A stretch of DNA of 64,000 nucleotides from Pseudomonas sp. RIT-562 (GCF_026241895.1 NZ_JAPJIV010000002.1:62001-126000), one strand, 5' to 3'. Positions 37,565 through 47,811 are shown, counted from the stretch's first letter. Numbers and translations are program-made. Notes: generated by a model from the sequence alone, not told the origin.

Positions 37565-39466
37565 TTACATCTCCACCTGCGTCCCCAGCTCAATCACCCG
37601 ATTCAACGGCAGATTGAAGAACCGCAAATTGCCATTGGCGTTCTGCAACATGAACGCGAACAGCGCTTCACGCCAGCGAGCCATGCCTTCGAGTTTGGAG
37701 GCAATCACCGTTTCGCGGCTGAGGAAGTAAGTGGTGCGCATCGGGCTGAAGTCGAGGTCATCGAGATGACACAGCTTCAGCGCTTGCGGCACGTCCGGCT
37801 CGTCGACGAAGCCAAAGTGCAGGATCACCCGGAAGAAGCCTTCGCCGTGGGATTCAACCTCGAAACGCCGTGATGCCGGCACCCGCGGGATGTCTTCGTA
37901 CACCACTGTCAGCAGCACCACTTGCTCGTGCAGCACCTGGTTATGCAGCAGGTTGTGCAGCAGCGCATGGGGCACGGCGTCCGGGCGCGCCGTCAGGAAC
38001 ACGGCAGTACCCTGAACGCGATGCGGCGGTTGCACGGCGATGCTGCTGATGAAGATCGGCAGCGGCAACCCACCCTCGTCGAGACGATCGACCAGCAGTT
38101 GCTTGCCGCGTTTCCAGGTGGTCATCAGCACAAACAGCACGATACCGGCGATCACCGGGAACGCCCCACCCTGAATGATTTTCGGCACGTTGGCAGCGAA
38201 GTACAGACCGTCTACCAGCAGGAAACCGAGCAACAGCGGAACCGCGAGGACCGGTGGCCATTTCCACAGCAGCAGTATCACCGCCGACACCAGAATGGTG
38301 GTCATCAGCATCGTGCCTGTCACCGCCACGCCGTAAGCCGAAGCCAGGGCGCCGGAAGACTCGAAGCCCAGCACCAGCAGAATCACCCCGACCATCAGCG
38401 ACCAATTTACCGCGCCGATGTAGATCTGGCCCTGCTCGGCACTGGAGGTGTGCTGGATGTGCATGCGCGGGATGTAACCCAATTGGATCGCCTGACGCGT
38501 CAGCGAGAAAGCCCCGGAAATTACCGCCTGGGAAGCGATCACCGTCGCCATGGTCGACAAGCCCACCAACGGGATCAACGCCCAGCTGGGTGCCAGCAGA
38601 TAGAACGGGTTACGCGCCGCCTCGGGATCGCCGAGCAGCAGCGCGCCCTGGCCGAAGTAGTTCAGCACCAGTGCCGGCAGTACCAGGATGAACCAGGCGC
38701 GGGCGATCGGCTTGCGGCCGAAATGTCCCATATCCGCGTATAAGGCTTCGGCGCCGGTCAAGGCCAGCACCACGGCACCGAGGATCGCCACGCCCATGCC
38801 CGGATGCACGACGAAGAAACGCACGCCCCACATCGGGTTCATCGCGTGCAGCACTTCGGGGTGCTGCAGGATGCCATACACGCCCAGGGCCCCCAGTACC
38901 AGAAACCAGGTGACCATGATCGGCCCGAACAGAATGCCGATGCGCGCCGTGCCGTGGCGCTGAATCAGGAACAGCGCCACCAGCACCACCAATGACAGCG
39001 GCACCACCCAGTGGTCGATACCATCGAAGGCCAGGCCGAGGCCCTCGATCGCCGACAGTACGGAAATCGCCGGGGTAATCATGCTATCGCCGTAGAACAG
39101 CGCGGCGCCGATCAAGCCGCAAACCACCAACAGACTGCGCAACCGCGCATGTCCTGCAGCAGCCCGTCGAGCCAGGGCCGTGAGCGCCATGATGCCGCCC
39201 TCACCCTGGTTGTCGGCGCGCAGCACGAACATCATGTATTTGATCGAGACCACCCAGATCAGCGACCAGAAGATCAGCGCCAGAATCCCCAGCACCCCGT
39301 CGTGAGTGACCGGCACGCCATACCCACCGGAAAAGACTTCCTTGAGGGTGTACAACGGGCTGGTGCCGATATCGCCGTAAACTACCCCCACTGCCGCGAC
39401 CAGCATCCCGATCGGTTTTGCCGCCGAATGCCCGCTGCCCGCCGCCTGACTACTTGCCTGACCCAT
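37565..39466 (-). CDS. kup: Kup-type potassium uptake protein
   Basis: The 633-residue inner-membrane protein has about 12 helices followed by a cytosolic tail. The N-terminal '[22 protein letters not shown]' is diagnostic of Kup/HAK/KUP transporters, which import potassium with protons. '[19 protein letters not shown]' and '[23 protein letters not shown]' are further conserved segments. I chose the ATG at 39466 because GGAG lies six bases upstream; a GTG start sits five codons earlier. The gene is alone between REP repeats and the divergent rimO. Confidence 0.94.
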   Translation of the reverse strand: MGQASSQAAGSGHSAAKPIGMLVAAVGVVYGDIGTSPLYTLKEVFSGGYGVPVTHDGVLGILALIFWSLIWVVSIKYMMFVLRADNQGEGGIMALTALARRAAAGHARLRSLLVVCGLIGAALFYGDSMITPAISVLSAIEGLGLAFDGIDHWVVPLSLVVLVALFLIQRHGTARIGILFGPIMVTWFLVLGALGVYGILQHPEVLHAMNPMWGVRFFVVHPGMGVAILGAVVLALTGAEALYADMGHFGRKPIARAWFILVLPALVLNYFGQGALLLGDPEAARNPFYLLAPSWALIPLVGLSTMATVIASQAVISGAFSLTRQAIQLGYIPRMHIQHTSSAEQGQIYIGAVNWSLMVGVILLVLGFESSGALASAYGVAVTGTMLMTTILVSAVILLLWKWPPVLAVPLLLGFLLVDGLYFAANVPKIIQGGAFPVIAGIVLFVLMTTWKRGKQLLVDRLDEGGLPLPIFISSIAVQPPHRVQGTAVFLTARPDAVPHALLHNLLHNQVLHEQVVLLTVVYEDIPRVPASRRFEVESHGEGFFRVILHFGFVDEPDVPQALKLCHLDDLDFSPMRTTYFLSRETVIASKLEGMARWREALFAFMLQNANGNLRFFNLPLNRVIELGTQVEM

Positions 39467-39754
39467 CCACCACTCCCACACCCAGACCCGGACTGCCTTG
39501 AAAAAGCACTATGCTTTGGCTTGCAGCATGCGCTGATTTACTTGCTGTTACAGACGTTTTATTGACTATAAAAAATCGATACAGCGTTACGGCGCGAAGC
39601 ATAGCGCAGCACTCGTCGTATTTCCCTGCATAAAGCTGGTCAAGTGCGTCTCCCATCGCTAGAATTGCGCACTTTTTGATCAGAGACGCCATAAAGCGTC
39701 CGTCAGCCGCCTCGCCCTTCCCGGCCGCAGGCGTCACAAATACCGAGGTTAGAC

Positions 39755-41092
39755 ATGTCCACCACTCCTGCGCCGGCCAATCCAAAGGTTGGCTTCGTAT
39801 CCCTGGGTTGCCCCAAAGCACTGGTCGACTCCGAGCGCATCCTTACCCAGCTGCGCATGGAAGGTTATGACGTGGTGTCCACTTATCAGGACGCCGACGT
39901 CGTTGTGGTCAACACCTGCGGCTTTATCGACTCGGCCAAGGCCGAATCGCTTGAAGTGATCGGCGAAGCCATCAAGGAAAACGGCAAGGTCATCGTCACC
40001 GGCTGCATGGGCGTCGAAGAAGGCAACATTCGCAATATTCACCCAAGCGTGTTGTCCGTGACGGGCCCGCAGCAATACGAACAAGTGGTCAACGCCGTGC
40101 ACGACGCCGTGCCGCCGCGCCAGGATCACAACCCGCTGATCGACCTGGTGCCGCCACAAGGGATCAAGCTGACCCCGCGCCACTACGCCTACCTGAAGAT
40201 TTCCGAAGGCTGCAACCACAGCTGCAGCTTCTGCATCATCCCCTCGATGCGCGGCAAGCTGGTCAGCCGTCCGATCGGTGATGTGCTCGACGAAGCCCAG
40301 CGCCTGGTCAAGGCCGGCGTCAAGGAGCTGCTGGTGATCTCCCAGGACACCAGCGCCTACGGCGTCGACGTGAAGTACCGCACCGGTTTCTGGAACGGCG
40401 CCCCGGTTAAAACCCGTATGACCGAACTTTGCGAAGCCCTCGGCTCCATGGGCGTGTGGGTTCGCCTGCACTACGTGTACCCGTACCCGCACGTCGATGA
40501 GTTGATCCCGTTGATGGCCGCCGGGAAAATCCTGCCGTACCTCGACATCCCGTTCCAGCACGCCAGCCCGAAAGTCCTGAAGTCGATGAAACGTCCGGCC
40601 TTCGAAGACAAGACCCTGGCGCGCATCAAGAACTGGCGCGAAATCTGCCCGGACCTGATCATCCGCTCGACCTTCATCGTCGGCTTCCCTGGCGAAACCG
40701 AAGAAGACTTCCAGTACCTGCTGAACTGGCTGACCGAAGCCCAGCTCGATCGCGTGGGCTGCTTCCAGTACTCGCCGGTCGATGGCGCTCCGGCCAACGA
40801 CATGGACCTGGAAATCGTTCCGGATGACGTCAAGCAGGACCGTTGGGACCGTTTCATGGCGCACCAGCAGGCCATCAGCTCGGCTCGCCTGCAAATGCGT
40901 GTCGGCCGTGAAATCGAAGTCCTGGTCGATGAAGTCGACGAGCAAGGCGCCGTTGGCCGCTGCTTCTTCGATGCTCCGGAAATCGACGGTAACGTGTTCA
41001 TCGACAACGGCAGCAACCTGAAGCCGGGCGACAAAGTCTGGTGCAAAGTGACCGACGCCGACGAATACGACCTGTGGGCTGAACAGATCTAA
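39755..41092 (+). CDS. rimO: Ribosomal protein S12 methylthiotransferase RimO
   Basis: The 445-residue radical-SAM enzyme adds a methylthio group to Asp of ribosomal protein S12. The N-terminal MTTase domain supplies three cluster cysteines (LGCPKA, NTCGF, GCMG). The radical-SAM C-x3-C-x2-C motif is in '[18 protein letters not shown]'. A C-terminal TRAM domain ([28 protein letters not shown]) follows. It is a single gene with a terminator just after the stop. Confidence 0.97.
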   Translation: MSTTPAPANPKVGFVSLGCPKALVDSERILTQLRMEGYDVVSTYQDADVVVVNTCGFIDSAKAESLEVIGEAIKENGKVIVTGCMGVEEGNIRNIHPSVLSVTGPQQYEQVVNAVHDAVPPRQDHNPLIDLVPPQGIKLTPRHYAYLKISEGCNHSCSFCIIPSMRGKLVSRPIGDVLDEAQRLVKAGVKELLVISQDTSAYGVDVKYRTGFWNGAPVKTRMTELCEALGSMGVWVRLHYVYPYPHVDELIPLMAAGKILPYLDIPFQHASPKVLKSMKRPAFEDKTLARIKNWREICPDLIIRSTFIVGFPGETEEDFQYLLNWLTEAQLDRVGCFQYSPVDGAPANDMDLEIVPDDVKQDRWDRFMAHQQAISSARLQMRVGREIEVLVDEVDEQGAVGRCFFDAPEIDGNVFIDNGSNLKPGDKVWCKVTDADEYDLWAEQI

Positions 41093-41106
41093 AGCGAAAA
41101 ATCGAA

Positions 41107-41142
41107 AAGCCCTGCTCTCCTGACGAGATGCGGGGCTTTTTT
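41107..41142 (+). terminator. Rho-independent terminator of rimO
   Basis: AGCCCTGCTCTC - CTGAC - GAGATGCGGGGCT followed by TTTTTT; a GC-rich stem with one bulge. Confidence 0.85.
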
Positions 41143-41202
41143 ACGTCTATCGTTTTGTGAGGAAAGGATTCGTCTCGTTTACTACCCAAGGGGCACAGGG
41201 CC

Positions 41203-41676
41203 ATGCGCCATCATTCGGTCATCCATACACCGAAACTCAGTGACTACGCAGAACTCACCCAAGTCTGGGAAGCCTCTGTTCGCGCGACCCATGACTTTCT
41301 GCCGGAGAGCTACATCGAACTGCTGAAAAATCTGGTGCTGACCCGCTATCTGGATGCGGTCATGCTGATCTGCACCAGGGATGCAAACCAGCGCATCACC
41401 GGTTTTGCCGGAGTCGCGGCGGGCAAGATCGAAATGCTCTTCATCGACCCGGCTCACCGTGGCCAGGGCCTTGGCAAGCAGTTGCTACGCTATGCGATGG
41501 AACACCTGAATGCCGATGAACTGGACGTCAACGAACAGAACCCGCAGGCGCTGGGGTTCTACTTCAAGCAGGGCTTCGAGGTGATTGGTCGCACGGAGCA
41601 TGACGGGATGGGGCAGCCCTATCCGTTGTTGCACATGCGCCTGCGCCAGACACAACAAAAGACTCGCAATGGCTGA
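41203..41676 (+). CDS. GNAT-family N-acetyltransferase
   Basis: The 157-residue acetyltransferase has the acetyl-CoA binding motif A 'IEMLFIDPAHRGQGLGKQLLRYAM' (R-G-x-G-x-G-like) and motif B 'VNEQNPQALGFYFKQGFEVIGRTEHD'. This is close to the YjaB/ElaA-like group of small GNATs. The acceptor substrate cannot be told from sequence. It lies between rimO and a pseudouridine synthase gene, with no overlap to either. Confidence 0.85.
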   Translation: MRHHSVIHTPKLSDYAELTQVWEASVRATHDFLPESYIELLKNLVLTRYLDAVMLICTRDANQRITGFAGVAAGKIEMLFIDPAHRGQGLGKQLLRYAMEHLNADELDVNEQNPQALGFYFKQGFEVIGRTEHDGMGQPYPLLHMRLRQTQQKTRNG

Positions 41677-41780
41677 CACAGCATGAACCACCACATTAAA
41701 AGCATCTGCGGCAAATGGAGCCGGGATTAACCGGCGCCCAGCAGGTACAATGCCCACCCCTTTTTTGTTACGGCCCTGTC

Positions 41781-42491
41781 ATGACTGACCCGATTCGTCT
41801 CTCCAAACGCCTCATCGAACTCGTCGGCTGCTCCCGTCGGGAGGCTGAGCTGTTCATCGAGGGCGGCTGGGTCACCGTGGACGGTGAAGTCATCGACGAG
41901 CCGCAATTCAAGGTCGACACCCAGAAAGTCGAGCTGGATCCAGAGGCCAAGGCGACTGCGCCGGAGCCGGTGACCATTCTGTTCAACGTCCCGGCCGGCA
42001 TGGACGCGGAAACGGCCATGAGCACCCTCAGCGCCGAAACCCTGAGCGAAGAGCACCGCTTCAGCAAACGCCCGCTCAAGGGCCACTTCCTGCGCCTGAC
42101 CGCCAGCACCGACCTGCAGGCCAATGCCAGCGGCCTGCTGGTGTTCACCCAGGACTGGAAGATCCTGCGCAAGCTGACTGCTGACTCCGCCAAGATCGAG
42201 CAAGAGTACGTAGTCGAGGTTGAAGGCGACATGGTCGCTCACGGTCTTAACCGCCTCAATCACGGCCTGACTTACAAGGGCAAGGAGCTGCCAGCGGTGA
42301 AGGCCAGCTGGCAGAACGAAAACCGCCTGCGCTTCGCGATGAAGAATCCACAACCGGGTGTGATCGCCCTGTTCTGCCAGGCTGTCGGCCTGAAGGTCGT
42401 TGCCATCCGCCGCATCCGTATCGGCGGAGTGTCTATTGGCAAGGTGCCATTGGGGCAATGGCGCTACCTGTCCGGCAAAGAGAAGTTCTAA
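41781..42491 (+). CDS. RsuA/RluF-type pseudouridine synthase
   Basis: The 236-residue protein has an N-terminal S4 RNA-binding domain ('IRLSKRLIELVGCSRREAELFIEGGWVTVDGEVI') and a pseudouridine synthase core. The catalytic Asp is probably in 'LTASTDLQANASGLLVFTQD', where the usual RLD is replaced by STD while the SGLL that follows is kept. The C-terminal 'RIGGVSIGKVPLGQWRYLS' is family-typical. It should act on rRNA or tRNA in the cytoplasm. I chose the ATG at 41781 for the full S4 domain. Confidence 0.88.
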   Translation: MTDPIRLSKRLIELVGCSRREAELFIEGGWVTVDGEVIDEPQFKVDTQKVELDPEAKATAPEPVTILFNVPAGMDAETAMSTLSAETLSEEHRFSKRPLKGHFLRLTASTDLQANASGLLVFTQDWKILRKLTADSAKIEQEYVVEVEGDMVAHGLNRLNHGLTYKGKELPAVKASWQNENRLRFAMKNPQPGVIALFCQAVGLKVVAIRRIRIGGVSIGKVPLGQWRYLSGKEKF

Positions 42492-42566
42492 GACTTTTCA
42501 CGCCGCCCTACATTTTGGCGCCGCAACTTGAGCGGCGCCCACTGCTGAATATCAGGACTGCACACC

Positions 42567-43037
42567 ATGATCCACAATGACGTACTGCGCAGCGTGCGCT
42601 ACATGCTCGACATCAGCGACAAGAAAGTCATCGAGATCATCAAGCTCGGCGGCATGGACGTGAGCCTGGAAGATCTGCTGACTTACCTGGACAAGAAAGA
42701 GGAAGACGAAGAAGGCTTCGTGCGCTGCCCGGATGAAGTCATGGCGCATTTCCTCGATGGCCTGGTGATCTTCAAGCGCGGCAAGGACGACAGCCGTCCG
42801 CCGCAGCCAATCGAAACGCCAGTGACCAACAACATCATCCTGAAGAAGCTGCGCGTGGCCTTCGAGCTGAAGGAAGACGACATGCACGCCATTCTCAAAG
42901 CTGCGGAGTTCCCGGTGTCCAAGCCCGAGCTGAGCGCCCTGTTCCGCAAGTTCGGTCACACCAACTACCGCGCATGCGGCGACCAGTTGCTGCGCAACTT
43001 CCTCAAGGGCCTGACCCTGCGCGTGCGTCCGCAATAA
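42567..43037 (+). CDS. DUF1456 (YehS-like) protein
   Basis: The 156-residue protein is built from two DUF1456 repeats: 'IHNDVLRSVRYMLDISDKKVIEIIKLGGMDVSLEDL' and 'NNIILKKLRVAFELKEDDMHAILKAAEFPVSKPELSALFRKFGHTNYRACGDQLLRNFLKGL'. It resembles E. coli YehS, of unknown function. It is followed after 16 bases by trmO, so the two probably share a transcript. Confidence 0.9.
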   Translation: MIHNDVLRSVRYMLDISDKKVIEIIKLGGMDVSLEDLLTYLDKKEEDEEGFVRCPDEVMAHFLDGLVIFKRGKDDSRPPQPIETPVTNNIILKKLRVAFELKEDDMHAILKAAEFPVSKPELSALFRKFGHTNYRACGDQLLRNFLKGLTLRVRPQ

Positions 43038-43053
43038 TCGCGCCCCCAAAACC

Positions 43054-43755
43054 ATGACCTACAGCGTTTCCCCCATCGGCTTCGTGCGCTCCTGCTTCAA
43101 GGAGAAATTCGCCATCCCGCGCCAACCGCAACTGGCACCCGCCGCGCGCGGTGTGCTGGAGTTGGTGACGCCGTTCGATCAGGGTGATGCGGTGCAGGGC
43201 TTGGAGCAGGTCAGCCACGTCTGGCTGCTGTTCCTGTTCCACCAGGCGCTGGAGGACAAGCCGCGGCTGAAAGTCCGCCCGCCTCGCCTTGGCGGCAACA
43301 AATCCATGGGCGTGTTTGCCACTCGGGCGACGCATCGACCGAACGGAATTGGCCAATCGGTGGTGAAGCTGGACAAAGTCGAGGCCAACCGTCTGTTCAT
43401 TTCCGGCATCGATCTGCTGGATGGCACACCGGTCCTCGACATCAAGCCCTACGTGCCCTACGCCGACATCATCGACACGGCCTCCAACAGCATCGCCAGC
43501 GCTGCGCCGCTGTTGATTCCCGTGCTGTGGACGGACACAGCGCTGCAGCAGGCCTATGGCCATGCCCAGCGCCTTGAGGAGCCCTTGGTCGCGCTGATCG
43601 AGCAGTGCCTGGCACAGGATCCGCGCCCGGCCTACCAGACTCCTGCACCTGAGCGGGAGTATGGCGCGCAGTTCTGGGATGTGGATGTGCGCTGGCATTA
43701 TCCCGAGGCGGGCGTGATCCGCGTCCTGGAAGTCATCCTCGCATCCAACTCGTAG
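43054..43755 (+). CDS. trmO: tRNA (t6A37) N6-methyltransferase TrmO
   Basis: The 233-residue TsaA/TrmO family protein converts t6A37 to m6t6A37 in threonine tRNA using AdoMet. The family-typical sequence 'IGFVRSCFKEKFAIPRQPQLAP' is followed by 'ATRATHRPNGIGQSVVKLDKV' and 'GIDLLDGTPVLDIKPYVPYAD'. A C-terminal extension of about 80 residues matches the two-domain bacterial form. The stop codon touches the first bases of a REP inverted repeat. Confidence 0.92.
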   Translation: MTYSVSPIGFVRSCFKEKFAIPRQPQLAPAARGVLELVTPFDQGDAVQGLEQVSHVWLLFLFHQALEDKPRLKVRPPRLGGNKSMGVFATRATHRPNGIGQSVVKLDKVEANRLFISGIDLLDGTPVLDIKPYVPYADIIDTASNSIASAAPLLIPVLWTDTALQQAYGHAQRLEEPLVALIEQCLAQDPRPAYQTPAPEREYGAQFWDVDVRWHYPEAGVIRVLEVILASNS

Positions 43756-43841
43756 GAGCTGCCGAAGGCTGCGATCTTTTGACCTTGATTTTCTTTTCCG
43801 AATTTTAAGATCAAAAGATCGCAGCCTTCGGCAGCTCCTAC
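43752..43841. repeat. REP-type inverted repeat (31-nt perfect arms)
   Basis: GTAGGAGCTGCCGAAGGCTG plus CGATCTTTTGA at 43752-43782 and its exact reverse complement at 43811-43841, with a 28-base loop. The left arm includes the TAG stop of trmO. Confidence 0.9.
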
Positions 43842-43857
43842 CCGAAATATGGCGGAC

Positions 43858-43896
43858 ATAAAAATGCCCCCATCACCTGATCAAGCGATGGGGGCA
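43858..43896 (-). terminator. Rho-independent terminator of fpr
   Basis: On the minus strand TGCCCCCATC - twelve-base loop - GATGGGGGCA followed by TTTTTAT. It lies just after the fpr stop. Confidence 0.9.
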
Positions 43897-43915
43897 CTCT
43901 GGTGCTGCGAATTGC

Positions 43916-44695
43916 TTATTTTTCCACGAACGCTCGCTCGATCAGGTAATCACCCGGCTCGCGCATCCGCGGCGAAACTTTCAGGCCGAAGCTGTTCAAC
44001 ACTTCGCTGGTCTCGTCGAGCATGCTCGGGCTGCCGCAGAGCATGGCGCGGTCGTCCTGCGGGTTGATCGGTGGCAGGCCGATATCGCTGAACAGCTTGC
44101 CGCTGCGCATCAGGTCGGTCAGGCGACCTTCGTTCTCGAATGGCTCGCGGGTCACGGTTGGGTAGTAGATCAACTTGTCACGCAGGGCATCGCCGAAGAA
44201 TTCGTTCTGCGGCAGGTGCTCGGTGATGAATTCGCGGTAAGCGACTTCGTTGACGTAACGTACGCCGTGGCACAGGATCACTTTTTCGAAACGCTCGTAG
44301 GTTTCCGGATCCTGGATGACGCTCATAAATGGCGCCAGGCCAGTACCCGTGCTGAGCAGGTACAGGTGTTTGCCAGGTTTCAGGTCGTCCAGCACCAGCG
44401 TGCCCGTAGGCTTCTTGCTGATGATGATCTCGTCGCCTTCCTTCAGGTGCTGCAACTGGGAAGTCAGCGGGCCATCTGGCACCTTGATGCTGAAGAACTC
44501 GAGATGCTCTTCCCAGTTCGGGCTGGCAATCGAGTACGCGCGCATGAGCGGCCGGCCGTTGGGCTGTTGCAGGCCGATCATCACGAACTGACCGTTCTCG
44601 AAGCGCAGACCCGGGTCGCGGGTGCACTTGAAGCTGAACAGAGTGTCGTTCCAGTGATGAACACTGAGGACACGCTCGTGGTTCATGTTGCTCAT
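43916..44695 (-). CDS. fpr: Ferredoxin/flavodoxin-NADP(+) reductase
   Basis: The 259-residue FAD enzyme exchanges electrons between NADPH and ferredoxin or flavodoxin. The FAD site is in RAYSIAS, and the NADP-binding Rossmann part starts at LLSTGTGLAPFMS. The C-terminal 'CGSPSMLDETSEVLNSFGL' ends with GDYLIERAFVEK, as in P. aeruginosa Fpr. I chose the ATG at 44695 by match to that homologue. It is divergent from the LysR gene finR, whose product is reported to activate fpr under oxidative stress in P. putida. Confidence 0.95.
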   Translation of the reverse strand: MSNMNHERVLSVHHWNDTLFSFKCTRDPGLRFENGQFVMIGLQQPNGRPLMRAYSIASPNWEEHLEFFSIKVPDGPLTSQLQHLKEGDEIIISKKPTGTLVLDDLKPGKHLYLLSTGTGLAPFMSVIQDPETYERFEKVILCHGVRYVNEVAYREFITEHLPQNEFFGDALRDKLIYYPTVTREPFENEGRLTDLMRSGKLFSDIGLPPINPQDDRAMLCGSPSMLDETSEVLNSFGLKVSPRMREPGDYLIERAFVEK

Positions 44696-44817
44696 GTACG
44701 TGGGACTCCTGGAGATATTGCCTGCGCCTGTGATGTGCGCAATTGCATCGCATTCTAATGGCAGCGACAATATCTGTTAAATGGATTATTAAGATAAGGG
44801 TTATCGGTTATATAGAT
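44696..44817. promoter_or_regulatory. Divergent fpr-finR promoter region
   Basis: This 122-base AT-rich spacer lies between the two divergent starts. It is the expected site for FinR binding and holds both promoters. I could not assign an operator with confidence, although ATCTGTTAAATGGATTATTA is a candidate. Confidence 0.5.
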
Positions 44818-45744
44818 ATGCGATTTACTCTCCGTCAACTGCAAGTCTTCGTCGCTGTCGCCCAGCAGGAAAGCGTATCCCGTGCTGCGGGACTGCTCAA
44901 CCTCTCACAATCGGCGGCCAGCACTTCGATCACCGAACTGGAGCGCCAGTCCAGTTGCCAGCTGTTTGACCGCGCGGGCAAACGGCTGAGCCTCAACGCC
45001 CTGGGTAAACAGCTACTGCCCCAAGCCGTCGCCCTGCTCGATCAGGCCAAGGAAATCGAAGACCTGCTCAACGGCAAGTCCGGTTTTGGCTCTTTGGCTG
45101 TCGGCGCCACCCTGACGATCGGCAATTACCTCGCCACCCTGCTGATCGGCAGCTTCATGCAGCGTCACCCGGAAAGCCAGGTGAAACTGCACGTGCAGAA
45201 CACTGCCAACATCGTGCAACAAGTCGCGCATTATGAAATTGACCTGGGTCTGATCGAAGGCGATTGCAGCCATCCGGACATCGAAGTGCAGAGCTGGGTC
45301 GAGGATGAGCTGGTGGTGTTCTGCGCGCCGCAGCATCCCTTGGCCGTACGTGGCACGGCGAGTATGGAGGAGTTGGCGCAAGAGGCCTGGATCCTGCGCG
45401 AACAGGGTTCCGGTACGCGCCTGACGTTTGACCAGGCCATGCGTCATCACCGCAGCGCGCTGAACATTCGCCTGGAGCTGGAACACACCGAGGCGATCAA
45501 GCGCGCGGTCGAGTCAGGCCTGGGGATAGGTTGCATCTCGCGGCTGGCGCTGCGCGATGCATTCCGCCGCGGCAGCCTGGTAGCAGTGGAAACGCCAGAC
45601 CTGGACTTGGCGCGGCAGTTCTATTTCATCTGGCACAAACAGAAATACCAGACCTCGGCGATGCGCGAATTCCTCGACTTGTGCCGCGCCTTCACCGCCG
45701 GGGTCCAGCGCAGCGACGAGATCGTCCTGCCCACCATCGCTTAA
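44818..45744 (+). CDS. finR: LysR-type regulator FinR
   Basis: The 308-residue LysR-family regulator has an N-terminal helix-turn-helix (MRFTLRQLQVFVAVAQQESV, then AAGLLNLSQSAASTSITELE) and a C-terminal LysR substrate-binding domain. It is divergent from fpr, the position of FinR in pseudomonads. There it responds to superoxide and activates fpr. I chose the ATG at 44818 so that the protein begins directly at the helix-turn-helix domain. Its last four bases overlap the convergent dgkA stop (TTAA). Confidence 0.85.
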   Translation: MRFTLRQLQVFVAVAQQESVSRAAGLLNLSQSAASTSITELERQSSCQLFDRAGKRLSLNALGKQLLPQAVALLDQAKEIEDLLNGKSGFGSLAVGATLTIGNYLATLLIGSFMQRHPESQVKLHVQNTANIVQQVAHYEIDLGLIEGDCSHPDIEVQSWVEDELVVFCAPQHPLAVRGTASMEELAQEAWILREQGSGTRLTFDQAMRHHRSALNIRLELEHTEAIKRAVESGLGIGCISRLALRDAFRRGSLVAVETPDLDLARQFYFIWHKQKYQTSAMREFLDLCRAFTAGVQRSDEIVLPTIA

Positions 45745-46103
45745 AGCAGGATGACCGCCCAGACCAGCGCAATCATGGTCAGTGCCACGAACTGCGCGGC
45801 ACTGCCCATGTCCTTGGCATTCTTGGACAAGGGGTGCAATTCAAGGGAGATGCGGTCGATGGCTGCTTCGACTGCGGAATTGAGCAGCTCGACGATCAGC
45901 GCCAGCAGGCACACGGCGATCAACAACGCCTGCTCCACCCGGCTGACATTCAGGAAGAACGACAGCGGTACCAGGATCACGTTCAGCAACACCAACTGGC
46001 GGAAAGCGGCCTCGCCGGTGAAGGCGGCGCGCAGCCCATCCAGTGAATAACCCGAAGCATTGAGGATGCGTTTGAGGCCGGTCTGGCCTTTGAAAGGGGA
46101 CAT
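45741..46103 (-). CDS. dgkA: Diacylglycerol kinase
   Basis: The 120-residue inner-membrane enzyme phosphorylates diacylglycerol to phosphatidic acid. The amphipathic N-terminus 'KGQTGLKRILNASGYSLDGLRAAF' is followed by three helices. The active-site segment 'ELLNSAVEAAIDRIS' and 'HPLSKNAKDMGSAAQF' are diagnostic. I chose the ATG at 46103 by family start. It lies 75 bases downstream of erdR, as in other pseudomonads. Confidence 0.93.
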   Translation of the reverse strand: MSPFKGQTGLKRILNASGYSLDGLRAAFTGEAAFRQLVLLNVILVPLSFFLNVSRVEQALLIAVCLLALIVELLNSAVEAAIDRISLELHPLSKNAKDMGSAAQFVALTMIALVWAVILL

Positions 46104-46178
46104 AGAGTAAGCAACTGCACCAAAAAGGAGTGGGAAAGCTAGACCAGTAAAAGTCAAAAAAGCGTGAATGTGCCGAGT

Positions 46179-46829
46179 TTAATGGCTCGAAATTGACTCA
46201 AGTTGTTGCAAGAGCAAAGCCGCCTGGGTACGAGTGCGCACATTCAGCTTGCGAAAGATGGCGGTCACATGGGCCTTGATGGTGGCTTCCGACACGCTCA
46301 GCTCATAAGCAATCTGCTTGTTCAGCAAGCCTTCACACACCATGGTCAATACCCGGAACTGCTGGGGCGTGAGACTTGCCAGGCCTTGACTGGCCGCCTT
46401 GGCTTCATCGGACACACTGACCGCCTCGAAAGCCTGTGGGGGCCAGAACACATCGCCATCCAACACCGCCCGAACGGCCTTCTGAATGACACTCAGGTCG
46501 CTGGACTTGGGAATAAAACCACTGGCGCCGAACTCGCGGGACTTGACCATGATCGAGGCTTCTTCCTGGGCCGACACCATCACCACCGGAATCTGTGGGT
46601 ACTGCCCGCGCAACAGCACCAGGCCGGAAAATCCGTACGCTCCGGGCATGTTCAAGTCGAGCAGCACCAGATCCCAGTCGGACTTTTCGTCCAGGCGAGT
46701 CTCCAGTTCGGCAATGCTCGCGACCTCCACTAAGCGGACTTCCGGGCCGAGACCCAGGGTCAACGCCTGATGCAATGCGCTACGAAAAAGTGGGTGGTCA
46801 TCGGCAATCAGGATTTCGTATGTGGCCAT
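46179..46829 (-). CDS. erdR: LuxR-type response regulator ErdR
   Basis: The 216-residue two-component response regulator has an N-terminal receiver with the acidic pair DD (about 10-11), phospho-acceptor Asp in LVLLDLNMPG and the Lys in IPKSS. The C-terminal LuxR helix-turn-helix is 'LTPQQFRVLTMVCEGLLNKQIAYELSVSEATIKAHVTAIFRKLNV'. The neighbour dgkA and the sequence point to ErdR, a regulator of ethanol and acetate metabolism in pseudomonads. The partner histidine kinase is not in this window. Confidence 0.82.
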   Translation of the reverse strand: MATYEILIADDHPLFRSALHQALTLGLGPEVRLVEVASIAELETRLDEKSDWDLVLLDLNMPGAYGFSGLVLLRGQYPQIPVVMVSAQEEASIMVKSREFGASGFIPKSSDLSVIQKAVRAVLDGDVFWPPQAFEAVSVSDEAKAASQGLASLTPQQFRVLTMVCEGLLNKQIAYELSVSEATIKAHVTAIFRKLNVRTRTQAALLLQQLESISSH

Positions 46830-47025
46830 TTTTCAAATGATCCTGTTTTTCAAACAACTGAGGTACAGCCACTGAGCTGCACCAACAGGGCACGTTCAAC
46901 GCCAATTACCCGATAAAACGGCGTTTCAAACCTTGGCCGCGCCCCAATCGGCGCCAAGCATGCCCAGCGAAGCCGGGGTGGTCAAGGTGCATGGCCAGTA
47001 CAGATCTTTACAGTATGGGCGACAA

Positions 47026-47811
47026 TCAGCACGAGGCCGCAGTGTCGTTGTGCACAAAGGGCATCAACTCGGCATGTGCGGGGGTTGTAACGTTCATATC
47101 CAGCTGGTGCTTGGCATCCAAGTAGTGCTGGCTGAACACATCAAAATAAGCGTCAAGCGCCGACGCAGCCTCGACATCCCCCGCCAGATCAAGGCACAGC
47201 GCCGCGACCTCGGCGGTGCACAGATGCTCGCTGCGGGTCGAGCGGCGCAGTCGATAGCGCGATAGTTTTTCAGGCAGCAGGCTCAGGATCGGCAGCGCGT
47301 CGAAATAAGGACTTTTACGGAAAATCTTCCGTGCTTCGGTCCAGGTGGCATCCAGCAGAATAAACAACGGGCGCTTGGCGCTATCGACTTCGACGGTGTT
47401 GGTCACCCGCTCAGGTTCGACGTACTCGCCCGGAAACACCAGGTAGGGTTGCCATTGCGGATCGCAGAGCAATGCGAGCAACTGCGGGTCGGTTTCGGTG
47501 CGGGACCAGATGAACGCATGGTTGTCGGGTACCACATCGGCAATCAGCCACCCGGTATTGCTGGGCTTGAACACTTCCTTGTTGGTCATGATCAGGCACA
47601 CCCCTGAGCGCGCCTCCACCTGCGGACGCCAGGCACACAGGCAATGGCTCTCGATCACGCGACAGGCACGGCAGCGGGTCGCCCTCCAGCCGCGGGCCTG
47701 AATCGGCTTGATACCCTCCTCCTCACGCTGATCGCGCAAACGGGCAACGGCGTTCGCCGCAAAGTGGGGGGCAGAAGGGATTATCGACACGAACAAGACT
47801 CGGCTGGGCAT
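47026..47811 (-). CDS. DTW-domain protein (tRNA aminocarboxypropyltransferase family)
   Basis: The 261-residue protein has an N-terminal cysteine cluster (CRACRVIESHCLC) and the DTW motif in LDATWTEARKIF. The STRSEHLCTAEVAAL segment is conserved in the TapT/DTWD family, which makes acp3U in tRNA from AdoMet. The start is not certain, because the first 25 residues precede the conserved domain. It sits alone on its strand, with about 200 bases before erdR. Confidence 0.85.
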   Translation of the reverse strand: MPSRVLFVSIIPSAPHFAANAVARLRDQREEEGIKPIQARGWRATRCRACRVIESHCLCAWRPQVEARSGVCLIMTNKEVFKPSNTGWLIADVVPDNHAFIWSRTETDPQLLALLCDPQWQPYLVFPGEYVEPERVTNTVEVDSAKRPLFILLDATWTEARKIFRKSPYFDALPILSLLPEKLSRYRLRRSTRSEHLCTAEVAALCLDLAGDVEAASALDAYFDVFSQHYLDAKHQLDMNVTTPAHAELMPFVHNDTAASC

